From JAVBPP01 sp031549535 (GTDB lineage: Bacteria; Bacillota; Clostridia; Oscillospirales; Acutalibacteraceae), in contig JAVBPP010000061.1 in the NCBI GenBank assembly GCA_031549535.1, forward strand, positions 1 through 26,454: a stretch of DNA of 26,454 nt. The letters run 5' to 3'. Shown one piece after another: positions 14,552 to 21,528 of the stretch. The notes beneath the pieces were generated by a model. The model searched no databases. It had not been told where the DNA came from and saw only the letters and a program-made list of their open reading frames with translations. The position numbers were made by a program, and so were the translations under genes. Every line of letters begins with the position of its first letter. Position 1 is the first letter of the stretch.

Positions 14552-15562
14552 TTATATCTCGCTGACCACATCGCCTGCGGTCGGCTTTTTTTCTGCGATA
14601 AAGTCCATAACAGCCTGCTCTGTGGGCATGGCGGCGGAGCAGCTGTGTGCGCTCACAAGCATGGAGGCCGAGGCCGTGGCAAATTCCAGCGCCTGCGGAA
14701 CGCTCCTGCCGCGCAACAGTGAAAACAGGAAGGCGCTTGCATAGCCATCCCCGCCGCCGAAGCCCTTGAGCATTTTTACGGGGAAGGGGCGCACTTGATA
14801 GGCTTTGCCGTCCCGGCAGTAGGCGGCGGAGCCCTCCTTGCCGTGTTTGATGATAACAATTTGATTGCCGTAAGAGAACCAGCGCGCGGCAGATTCCCTG
14901 TCATCTTTGCATACCCCGGAGATGGCCTCCATCAAATCAAATTCCTCACGGGAGCCGAGGATGATGTCGCTGTTTTGTGCGGCAATGGAATAGTAGACCG
15001 AAATTTCATCCGTGCTCTTCCAGGTGTAGGCGCGGTAGTCGATATCGAACACAAGGGGAACGGCGTTTTTCTTCGCCAATTGTATCAGTTTAAGCGCTGC
15101 CTCGCGGGAGGGGCTCGCGCACAGGGCAGTTCCGGAAATTAAAACGGCTTTGGCACGCTTGACATAAGCTTCGTCCACGTCCTGCGGGCAGACCTGCAAA
15201 TCCGCAACCCCCTCGCGGTACATGAGTATGCTGCTTTGCGTGGGGCTCAAAATTTCCGTAAAGGTGAGCCCTATCTTTTCGCCGTTTTCACAGCGGCGGA
15301 TGTGGGAGGTGTCGATGCCGTCCTTTTGGAAGTATTCCGTCACATAGTCGCCGAACTGGTCGTCTGAAACACGGGCAATGAATCCGGCCTTTCCGCCAAG
15401 CCGCGCGAGGCCTACGGCGATATTCGCGGGGGAGCCGCCGACATACTTGTTAAAGTTGCTGCTCTGCGAAAGCGGCATATTCATGTCAGTGGGATTGAAA
15501 TCAATGGCAATTCTGCCGATGAGCAATAAATCCAAGTCCTTAGAGGCGTCAAACTGAATCAT
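14552..15562 (-). CDS. iolC: PfkB-family sugar kinase, 5-dehydro-2-deoxygluconokinase-like
   Basis: The 336-residue PfkB kinase resembles IolC, which phosphorylates 5-dehydro-2-deoxy-D-gluconate in myo-inositol catabolism. Present are the substrate-binding start IGRIAIDF...VGGSPANIAVGLARLG (41-56), the lid region, SILMYREGVADL, the VFDIDYRAYTW segment (171-181), which is typical of IolC, and the C-terminal anion-hole motif GFGGGDGYASAF (267-278) with catalytic Asp272. That motif usually reads GAGD; here the alanine is glycine, a small change. Its ATG lies inside the TGA of the preceding lipoprotein gene (ATGA, 4-base overlap), with AAGGAG upstream. The aldolase two genes upstream would act on its product. 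Confidence 0.82.
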   Translation of the reverse strand: MIQFDASKDLDLLLIGRIAIDFNPTDMNMPLSQSSNFNKYVGGSPANIAVGLARLGGKAGFIARVSDDQFGDYVTEYFQKDGIDTSHIRRCENGEKIGLTFTEILSPTQSSILMYREGVADLQVCPQDVDEAYVKRAKAVLISGTALCASPSREAALKLIQLAKKNAVPLVFDIDYRAYTWKSTDEISVYYSIAAQNSDIILGSREEFDLMEAISGVCKDDRESAARWFSYGNQIVIIKHGKEGSAAYCRDGKAYQVRPFPVKMLKGFGGGDGYASAFLFSLLRGRSVPQALEFATASASMLVSAHSCSAAMPTEQAVMDFIAEKKPTAGDVVSEI

Positions 15563-16692
15563 GTTGTAGGCTCCTTTTCGCTATTTGATGTGTCAGCGGC
15601 TGTGGGCTGCTGCTTATAGCCGTCATAGCCCGCGCCGAAATACTTTGGGTCAATGGCTTTATTGCAAGCGATGAAAATGCTGCGCTCTTCGGCACTCTGG
15701 CTGCCGTGCCCCTGTTTGATTCCGCCGTGGTCGGAGCTTGCGATGACCAACCAATCCTCATTGAGGTTTCTCTCGCGCTCTTGAATCAAGCTGTATAATT
15801 GCGCAACAGCAAGGTCGCAGTCGACCATTGCCTCTGCGTATTGCGGTACATCGTTACCGTAGCCGATGTTGTGCCCGGCGGAGTCGGGAGCCTGGAAAAC
15901 ACCGCCAACAAAGTCGTCGCCCTGTGTAATGCGATCCTTCAGATAATCCAGCATGGAGGGGAAAGCTTTGCCGTCGCCTCCTTTATAAGCAACCGCGTTG
16001 TAGCGGTTCAAGTCATCTCCGGTTTGCTCCATCACATCTTTATTTTCCGCCGGCGCGCGGTCATTGTCCAGATACAGGGCTGTAACCTTAGGATTATCCA
16101 GCAAATACTGCACTTCTTTTTTTAGGTTGATATCGAAATACTGTCCCCAGTCAAAGGTAAAGCTCGTCTGCAGCCCGGCTTTAGCATATTCCAGCATGAT
16201 GGTGTCCGGCACATCTTTTTTTACATCCTCATTGTCTCGCACGCCGTGCTCGGTGTGCCACACACCTGTCAGCGCGGTAGTCCAGCCCGCCGAAGTGGAG
16301 GTGCTTTGCTTGGACTTTTCACCCTTCTCACCGCCGCAGTAGGCTAAGTATAGGCCGCCGCTTTGCTTCACAGCTTTAAAGCCGCTGCTCTCGCTGCCGT
16401 CCGCAAACAATGGAATTAAGCCGTCTGCCCGCGCACCGTCCAAGCCGATGAAGGCAATTTTTTTCACCTTGCCGTTCGCGTCCACCATGTCCCCATCCTG
16501 CGTTTTACAGTCGGAGAAAAAGTCCTTCATGAGGTGATAAATCTGGTATTGCGCAATGGCCTGTTCTCCGCTATTATCCCAAAAGTCTTGTTCGGAGAGG
16601 GTTTTGTAATATTCCTTGCTGCCGCTCGAGCACGCACTCAGGGAAAAGACCGTGCAGAGCAGCAAAAATGCCGTGATGCGTTTCAATTTCAT
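15559..16692 (-). CDS. Alkaline-phosphatase-superfamily lipoprotein
   Basis: The 377-residue exported protein starts MKLKRITAFLLLCTVFSLSAC with a lipobox (LSAC) at residues 18-21, so it should be anchored to the outer face of the membrane. The rest matches the alkaline phosphatase/nucleotide pyrophosphatase superfamily: FIGLDGARAD (metal Asp85), SKQSTSTSAGWTT (nucleophile Thr or Ser near 131-134), APDSAGHNIGY (Asp270, His274), SSDHGG (Asp321, His322) and KQGHGSQ (His329), all in canonical order. The substrate may be a phosphomonoester or phosphodiester. The ATG at 16692 is preferred over 16698 because GAGG is 7 bases from it. Placement between aldolase and kinase genes, with 31-38 bases and a 4-base overlap, is unusual. 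Confidence 0.82.
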   Translation of the reverse strand: MKLKRITAFLLLCTVFSLSACSSGSKEYYKTLSEQDFWDNSGEQAIAQYQIYHLMKDFFSDCKTQDGDMVDANGKVKKIAFIGLDGARADGLIPLFADGSESSGFKAVKQSGGLYLAYCGGEKGEKSKQSTSTSAGWTTALTGVWHTEHGVRDNEDVKKDVPDTIMLEYAKAGLQTSFTFDWGQYFDINLKKEVQYLLDNPKVTALYLDNDRAPAENKDVMEQTGDDLNRYNAVAYKGGDGKAFPSMLDYLKDRITQGDDFVGGVFQAPDSAGHNIGYGNDVPQYAEAMVDCDLAVAQLYSLIQERERNLNEDWLVIASSDHGGIKQGHGSQSAEERSIFIACNKAIDPKYFGAGYDGYKQQPTAADTSNSEKEPTT

Positions 16693-16729
16693 ATCCATAC
16701 CTCATATTTGCTTATTCTTTCTGTATCTG

Positions 16730-17575
16730 CTATACCTTGCCCGTGCAGCCGAAGATTTTGAGATGGCACAGCGCGTTTTGGTAGGCGCCTTCCACCTCGG
16801 CTTGCTGCAGGTCATAATACCCGCTGACTCGATTCGCACTGTATGCGGCGCGGACATTCTGCTGCACTGCGTCGAAGGTCGCAGTGGCGATATTAATTTT
16901 TCGGATGCCACGAGCAATACAGGCGCGAAAGTCGTCGGGCGAAATTCCCGTTCCGCCGTGCAGCACCAGCGGGACATCCAGCGTTTCATGCAGTTTCTGC
17001 AATAAATCCAGCCGCAGCTGCGGTGCCTGCTTATAATTTCCGTGTGCGTTTCCGATAGCAACTGCAAGTGCATCGACCTGCGTCTGTTCCAAAAACTCCG
17101 CCGCCTGCTCCGGGGAGGTGCAGTGAACGGCGATTTCTTCGCTGCCGTCCTCACTGCCGCCTACCGCGCCGATTTCCCCCTCAATATCCGCGCCAAAGTC
17201 ATCCGCTAGTGTTTTTGCGCGCTTGGTGAGGGCGATGTTTTCCTGCAGCGGCAGATGAGAGCCATCCAGCATCACGGAGCTGAACCCAATTTCCAGCGCC
17301 TGCTCAATGACGTCCAGCGTTTTGCCGTGGTCAAAATGCACCGCAATGGGGATATCCGCATGCTCCGCCGCACTGACCATCAGCGGGCCAATGAGCGCAA
17401 GCGGAGACTGCGCAAGCCGAACCTCGGCGATTTGCAAAATCAATGGGCTGCCTGTTTCTTCACAGGCTTTTACAACGCCCAGCACCATTTCCATGTTGGA
17501 AACGCTAAAGCTGCCGATGGCATAACCGCCATCCTGCGTATCCGCGAGAAGTTCACTCATCGTAACAAGGGGCAT
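16730..17575 (-). CDS. iolJ: Class II fructose-bisphosphate-type aldolase, IolJ-like
   Basis: The 281-residue protein is a class II (zinc) aldolase of the FbaA/GatY/KbaY/IolJ group. Metal and catalytic residues are seen: VHFDHG (Asp82 and His83), GEIGAVGGSED with the conserved glutamate (near 134), NAHGNYK (His178) and HGGTGI (His206), then KINIATA at 227-232. Family specificities cannot be told apart from sequence alone; I favour IolJ (6-phospho-5-dehydro-2-deoxygluconate aldolase, giving dihydroxyacetone phosphate and malonate semialdehyde) only because an IolC-like kinase is in the same operon. GatY/KbaY or fructose-bisphosphate aldolase is possible. A good promoter lies upstream, and AGAAGG precedes the ATG. 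Confidence 0.82.
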   Translation of the reverse strand: MPLVTMSELLADTQDGGYAIGSFSVSNMEMVLGVVKACEETGSPLILQIAEVRLAQSPLALIGPLMVSAAEHADIPIAVHFDHGKTLDVIEQALEIGFSSVMLDGSHLPLQENIALTKRAKTLADDFGADIEGEIGAVGGSEDGSEEIAVHCTSPEQAAEFLEQTQVDALAVAIGNAHGNYKQAPQLRLDLLQKLHETLDVPLVLHGGTGISPDDFRACIARGIRKINIATATFDAVQQNVRAAYSANRVSGYYDLQQAEVEGAYQNALCHLKIFGCTGKV

Positions 17576-17615
17576 AAAAAACCTTCTCTTTCAGTTGGTG
17601 GATTGTTTGTTCCAT

Positions 17616-17644
17616 ATTATAACAGTTTTTGCTTCGCCGCACAA
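17616..17644 (-). promoter_or_regulatory. Promoter of the aldolase-phosphatase-kinase operon
   Basis: On the minus strand a perfect TATAAT (17616-17621) is preceded by TTGTGC (17639-17644) with a 17-base spacer. The -35 box is weak, which fits activator-dependent expression. The leader to the ATG at 17575 is about 35 bases. Confidence 0.65.
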
Positions 17645-17715
17645 GCATGAATCTAATGAAAGTCCATTCCATATTGCATTGCATAATAAAAATTTGCGTT
17701 TTGTTCATTTTTAGC

Positions 17716-17744
17716 TTGCCATTTTGGTAAAATTGTGTTACAAT
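17716..17744 (+). promoter_or_regulatory. Promoter for the secreted repeat-protein gene
   Basis: TTGCCA (17716-17721) and TACAAT (17739-17744) are 17 bases apart; each matches five of six consensus positions. It faces away from the aldolase operon promoter, about 72 bases apart between -35 boxes. Confidence 0.7.
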
Positions 17745-17795
17745 CCACATGAAACAAATCCGTTTCACAAAATTAAGTGTAAGGAAGGATACAAA

Positions 17796-18230
17796 ATGAA
17801 GAAAACAATAGCGCTGTTGTTTGCCGTTCTCATGATGTTTTCTGTTGTCTCCGTCGTCGCGTTTGCGGAAGGCGAAGAAGAGACTCCCGTTCCGGAAACC
17901 GTAACAGTAAAGTTTGACACCCGCAACGATGCGGAAGCTGTTATTGTAACGATTGACAAGTTTGGTTTTGTTGAAGCCCCGGCCGCCGACCCTGAGAAGG
18001 AAGGCTATGATTTTATCGGTTGGTATGACAATTCCACCTGCAGAGCCTTTGATTTTGCAAAGGATGTTTCTGAAGATACAATCATCTATGCCCGCTGGCA
18101 GCGCACTGGCTCCAACGGCCTGCTGTTTGAGAATTTTGATATTCTCAATCTGTTCAGCATGCTTCAGCAGCTGTTCGTTAAGTATTTTGACTTTGTTGCT
18201 ATCTTCAGACCCTTGTTCTATGTTCCGTAA
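17796..18230 (+). CDS. Secreted Listeria-Bacteroides (InlB B-type) repeat protein
   Basis: The 144-residue protein starts with a signal peptide (MKKTIALLFAVLMMFSVVSV, cleavage likely after AFA at about residue 24). The mature part holds one Listeria-Bacteroides repeat: VTVKFDTRND at about 36, then VEAPAADPEKEGYDFIGWY (57-75) and the FDFAKDVSEDTIIYARW closing strand (84-100). The last 42 residues (NGLLFENFDILNLFSML... to FRPLFYVP) are rich in Phe, Leu and Ile, lack an LPXTG or SLH domain, and could form an amphipathic or membrane-associated tail. GGAAGG precedes the ATG. The function is unknown; such single-repeat proteins occur in several Clostridia. Confidence 0.75.
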   Translation: MKKTIALLFAVLMMFSVVSVVAFAEGEEETPVPETVTVKFDTRNDAEAVIVTIDKFGFVEAPAADPEKEGYDFIGWYDNSTCRAFDFAKDVSEDTIIYARWQRTGSNGLLFENFDILNLFSMLQQLFVKYFDFVAIFRPLFYVP

Positions 18231-18254
18231 GGAATAACACAATAGTGAGCTTAG

Positions 18255-18288
18255 GGTGCGGTGTGATTGCCGCACCTTTTGTTTTTTT
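18255..18288 (+). terminator. Terminator after the secreted repeat-protein gene
   Basis: GGTGCGG (18255-18261) pairs with CCGCACC (18270-18276) around an 8-base loop, followed by TTTTG and a run of seven T. It separates this gene from the metK promoter. Confidence 0.85.
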
Positions 18289-18299
18289 GTTGCGATTCG

Positions 18300-18329
18300 T
18301 TGACAAAGTATGCATGCGTGCGGTAAACT
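18300..18329 (+). promoter_or_regulatory. Promoter for metK
   Basis: A perfect TTGACA (18300-18305) is followed after 18 bases by TAAACT (18324-18329). Only about 40 bases remain before the metK ATG, which leaves no room for a SAM riboswitch, and I see none. Confidence 0.6.
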
Positions 18330-18374
18330 GGGTGCAGAGCATCGTTATTTATAAAGAAAAGGAATGGATAAAAA

Positions 18375-19520
18375 ATGGCGCATACGTTTTTTACTTCTGA
18401 ATCCGTGACAGGCGGGCATCCGGACAAGGTTTGTGACCAGATTGCGGATGCTGTTTTGGATTCACTTTTAGAGCAGGATCCCAAGAGCCGCGTGGCCTGC
18501 GAGGTTTGCTGCACAACAGGCATGGCCATGGTGATGGGGGAAATTACCACCGAGGGTTATGCGGACATTCCCAAAATTGCGCGGCAGGTGATATGTGACA
18601 TCGGATATGACAACGCGGCAGGCGGTTTTGACGGCAATACCTGCGCCGTACTGACCACCATCGACGGCCAATCCCCGGACATTGCCATGGGCGTGGATCG
18701 CCTGGGTGCGGGCGACCAGGGTATGATGTTCGGTTTTGCCTGTGATGAAACGCCGGAGCTGATGCCGTTACCAATTTCTCTGGCACAAAAGTTGACAGAG
18801 AAGCTAACAAAAGTGCGCAGAGAAGGCTTGTTGCCGTATTTGCGCCCGGACGGCAAATCTCAGGTGACTGTGGAATATGATGAACAGGGAAAACCGCTGC
18901 GCATTGATACCGTAGTCATTTCCACACAGCACAGTGCCGATGTGCAGATGGAACAAATCCGCAAGGATGTGTTGGAGCACGTCATTCAAACCACTGTTCC
19001 GGCGGAAATGCTGGATGAGCGCACGAAGTATCATATTAACCCAACGGGGCGCTTCGTTGTCGGCGGACCGCAGGGGGACAGCGGCGTTACAGGGCGTAAG
19101 ATTATTGTAGACACCTACGGCGGCTATTCCCGCCACGGCGGCGGAGCCTTTTCGGGCAAGGACCCCACAAAGGTGGACCGCTCAGCGGCTTATATGGCGC
19201 GGTATGCGGCGAAAAATATCGTGGCAGCCGGGCTTGCAAAGAAGTGTGAGCTGGAGCTTGCCTATGCCATCGGCGTAGAGGAACCGGTTTCTGTATTTGT
19301 AGAGACCTTTGGCACAGGAACTTTGCCGGAAGGGAAGCTTTCTGAAATTGTGAGGAAGGTCTTTGATTTCCGTCCGGCGGCTATCATTGAAAATCTGGAT
19401 TTGCGCAAACCAATTTATCGCCGGCTCGCGTCCGGTGGCCATATGGGGCGCGAGGATTTGGGGGTTGCCTGGGAAAAGACGGATAAGGTAGATGCTCTTC
19501 GTCAGGCGGCAGCGCAGTAA
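18375..19520 (+). CDS. metK: S-adenosylmethionine synthetase
   Basis: MetK makes S-adenosylmethionine from ATP and methionine. The 381-residue product carries TSESVTGGHPDKVCDQIADA at its start (ATP-binding histidine and metal aspartate; quoted as a 20-residue span), GEITTEGYADI, the GAGDQGMMFGFACDET signature, TVVISTQHS, the GRKIIVDTYGGYSRHGGGAF loop and GKDPTKVDRSAAYMAR, all catalytic regions of the three-domain enzyme. Length is normal. AAGGA sits 11 bases before the ATG. A perfect terminator follows directly, so metK is its own transcription unit. Confidence 0.97.
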   Translation: MAHTFFTSESVTGGHPDKVCDQIADAVLDSLLEQDPKSRVACEVCCTTGMAMVMGEITTEGYADIPKIARQVICDIGYDNAAGGFDGNTCAVLTTIDGQSPDIAMGVDRLGAGDQGMMFGFACDETPELMPLPISLAQKLTEKLTKVRREGLLPYLRPDGKSQVTVEYDEQGKPLRIDTVVISTQHSADVQMEQIRKDVLEHVIQTTVPAEMLDERTKYHINPTGRFVVGGPQGDSGVTGRKIIVDTYGGYSRHGGGAFSGKDPTKVDRSAAYMARYAAKNIVAAGLAKKCELELAYAIGVEEPVSVFVETFGTGTLPEGKLSEIVRKVFDFRPAAIIENLDLRKPIYRRLASGGHMGREDLGVAWEKTDKVDALRQAAAQ

Positions 19521-19532
19521 TTTAGGAAAGCA

Positions 19533-19572
19533 GGGAGGTGTATCATTGTGACATGATATACCTCCCTTTTTT
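19533..19572 (+). terminator. Strong terminator after metK
   Basis: A 14-base stem (19533-19546 with 19553-19566; one G-U pair) with loop TGTGAC is followed by six T residues. The hairpin ends 7 bases before the plsY Shine-Dalgarno sequence, so plsY is either read through at low level or driven by a promoter not seen. Confidence 0.9.
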
Positions 19573-19585
19573 GAGGAGGATTGCA

Positions 19586-20221
19586 TTGTTTCGTTTCTAT
19601 TGTATGCTAATCGGTTATGCGTTCGGCTGCCTTCAGTGGGCTTATATCATAACCAAGCTGCGCAGCAAGCAGGATATTAGGGAGCTGGGAAGCGGCAATT
19701 CCGGCACGATGAATGTGACGGAATCACTGGGGAAGGGCTTTGGCCTGATAACACTTTCCCTGGATGGATTGAAGACCTTTGGCGCAATCGGAGTTTGCTT
19801 GCTGCTATTTCAGAGAGATAGGGCGCTGCTGGTGGCCTATGCCGGTTTCGGTGCGGTGCTGGGGCACAACTTCCCGTTTTGGATGCATTTTCGCGGCGGC
19901 AAGGGTGTTGCTGTAACGCTGGCGATGTTGCTGGTGTTGGATTGGAAGGCGCTGGGTATTTTGTTCATTACTGCGGCGCTGGTGTATCTTGCCTGCCGCA
20001 GGCTGGTGATGTGCACCATGACCCTTGCCATGAGTGCGCCGTTTCTGCTCTGGGCGCACCGCTTTCCTTGGGAAGTTTTGGGATTGATGATGGTTTTGAG
20101 TTTTGTTATGCTGTATCTCCACCGCATGGAGCTGCGCGACCCGCGCAAGGTGATTCAAGATAAGGAGAAGCGCGGCGAGCTAATGATATTGAGGGATGAT
20201 GCGGTACAAAAGCATAAATAA
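19586..20221 (+). CDS. plsY: Acyl-phosphate:glycerol-3-phosphate acyltransferase
   Basis: PlsY transfers an acyl group from acyl-phosphate to glycerol-3-phosphate, the first step of phospholipid synthesis in most bacteria. The 211-residue membrane protein has about five transmembrane segments, the glycerol-phosphate motif LGSGNSGTMNV (usually GSGNxGATN), the active-site motif GHNFPFWMHFRGGKGVA and the cytoplasmic C-terminal HRMELRDPRKVIQDKEKRGE. I choose the TTG at 19586 because GAGGAGG lies 6 bases upstream; an ATG at 19538 is inside the metK terminator and the ATG at 19604 has no good site. The stop codon overlaps the start of a repeat element. Confidence 0.88.
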   Translation: MFRFYCMLIGYAFGCLQWAYIITKLRSKQDIRELGSGNSGTMNVTESLGKGFGLITLSLDGLKTFGAIGVCLLLFQRDRALLVAYAGFGAVLGHNFPFWMHFRGGKGVAVTLAMLLVLDWKALGILFITAALVYLACRRLVMCTMTLAMSAPFLLWAHRFPWEVLGLMMVLSFVMLYLHRMELRDPRKVIQDKEKRGELMILRDDAVQKHK

Positions 20222-20292
20222 TACCAATATCCAAAGAAAGCGTAGATAAAAAATCTGCGAAAAAGCCATACAGCAATAATGGAGATTGGTAT
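20221..20292. repeat. 72-base MITE-like element with ATACCAAT / ATTGGTAT ends
   Basis: Terminal inverted repeats ATACCAATATCC (20221-20232) and GGAGATTGGTAT (20281-20292) match at 11 of 12 positions. An inner hairpin CGTAGAT / ATCTGCG with an AAAAA loop lies near 20241-20259. It belongs to the same family as elements at 7103-7205 and 13928-13965. Its first TAATACC overlaps the plsY stop codon, and the right end lies about 6 bases before the Shine-Dalgarno sequence of the GH26 gene. Confidence 0.7.
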
Positions 20293-20310
20293 AAGATTGG
20301 AGGTAATCCC

Positions 20311-21528
20311 GTGAAAAAAGCGTTGAAGATTATTGCAATCCTCCTGGCCCTTGCCCTGTTGCTTGCGGCGCTGCCGCTTTACAGCTTGTTTACCAGCAGC
20401 CTGGTCAGCCCAAACGTGTTTCGTCCGGTTTCCGACCTGCATTACAGCCAGGCGTCTGAGAAGCTGAACAACCCAAGCGCCACAAAAGAAGCGAAGGCAC
20501 TCATGCAATATCTGAAATCCATCTATGGCAAGCAGGTGCTCTCCGGTCAGTATATTGATACCTACCAAGTCTATGATGAGGCACCGTTTTTGGATGAAAA
20601 CGGCCAAATGACGGTTTTGAGAGCCAATGAGCTGGTGGCCATCACGGCGGAAAACGGGGGCAAACTGCCTGCGGTGCTCGGGCTGGATTTTACCGGGACA
20701 GAAATGGCGAATGAGCAGTGGAAAAATTACGTCACCAAGCAGGCGATTGAGTGGCATAACATGGGCGGCATTGTGACCTTCTGCTGGCATTGGCTTGTGC
20801 CGCAGGATGTCAACGAAAGCTATGACCGCTACAGCAATGCCACCATGTATGTTAAGGACACCAACTACAACCTTGCCCAGGTGTTGGCGGATAAAAACGG
20901 CGCGTTATATCAGCGCCTGCTGCAGGATATCGACCGTGTGAGTGAGCAGCTGAACATCCTGCAGGATGCGGGTGTTCCGGTTTTATGGCGGCCGCTGCAT
21001 GAGGCAGGCGGAGGCTGGTTTTGGTGGGGTGGAAGCGGAAAAGAGGCCTATAAAGAGCTATGGAATCTCATGTATGACCGCATGACAAACGAGCGGGGTC
21101 TAAACAACTTAATCTGGGTGTTCAATGCCCAGCGCAAAGGTTGGTATGTGGGGGATGACCGCTGCGATATCGTGGGTGACGACCCCTATCCCATGAACAA
21201 CATCAAGCAGCTCTATGCGCTTGACCCCGGGCGCATCCACCGCTTTCGCTACCACAACGCCTTTGCGGGTAATAAAATGATACTGATGTCCGAAAATGCG
21301 GCGCTGCCGGATATAGATGCCATGTTCAAGCATGACACAGTTTGGCTGAGCTTTGGCAGCTGGATGCGGGAAATGACCGTGCAGGCCGACCCCAATAATC
21401 CGCCCTATGGTGTAACGAACCATTACAGCGAGGCATATACGTCCAAGGAACGGCTCAGGCAGGTTTATCATGACGCGCGCGTTTTGACTTTGGATGAAAT
21501 CAAAGACAGGCAGGTGGCAAATCCGTGA
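20311..21528 (+). CDS. Glycoside hydrolase family 26 (beta-mannanase-like), membrane-anchored
   Basis: The 405-residue protein has an N-terminal hydrophobic segment (about residues 5-28) that should anchor or export it, then a GH26 (beta/alpha)8 domain. Catalytic motifs are WRPLHEAGGGWFWWG (acid/base Glu231) and ILMSENAALPD (nucleophile Glu328); the HWLVPQ substrate-site sequence (160-165) and GLDFTGTEM also fit. GH26 enzymes mostly cleave beta-1,4-mannan; some cleave beta-1,3-xylan or mixed-linkage glucan, so the substrate is inferred. The start is GTG 20311, with GGAGG 7 bases upstream. The stop codon overlaps the GTG of the GH5 gene by 4 bases, so the two are translationally coupled. Confidence 0.88.
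   Translation: MKKALKIIAILLALALLLAALPLYSLFTSSLVSPNVFRPVSDLHYSQASEKLNNPSATKEAKALMQYLKSIYGKQVLSGQYIDTYQVYDEAPFLDENGQMTVLRANELVAITAENGGKLPAVLGLDFTGTEMANEQWKNYVTKQAIEWHNMGGIVTFCWHWLVPQDVNESYDRYSNATMYVKDTNYNLAQVLADKNGALYQRLLQDIDRVSEQLNILQDAGVPVLWRPLHEAGGGWFWWGGSGKEAYKELWNLMYDRMTNERGLNNLIWVFNAQRKGWYVGDDRCDIVGDDPYPMNNIKQLYALDPGRIHRFRYHNAFAGNKMILMSENAALPDIDAMFKHDTVWLSFGSWMREMTVQADPNNPPYGVTNHYSEAYTSKERLRQVYHDARVLTLDEIKDRQVANP

Noticed and set aside
17553..18275. Long 240-residue minus-strand reading frame across the iolJ/repeat-protein divergent region
   Set aside because: It runs opposite to a gene with a signal peptide, a ribosome binding site and a promoter, and overlaps two promoters; composition is not protein-like.
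18231..18374. Possible SAM riboswitch before metK
   Set aside because: The stretch is taken by the terminator of the preceding gene and a promoter very close to the metK start; no conserved SAM aptamer features fit in the remaining 40 bases.
20155..20790. 211-residue minus-strand frame
   Set aside because: It crosses the repeat element and lies antisense to the GH26 gene; no recognisable domain.
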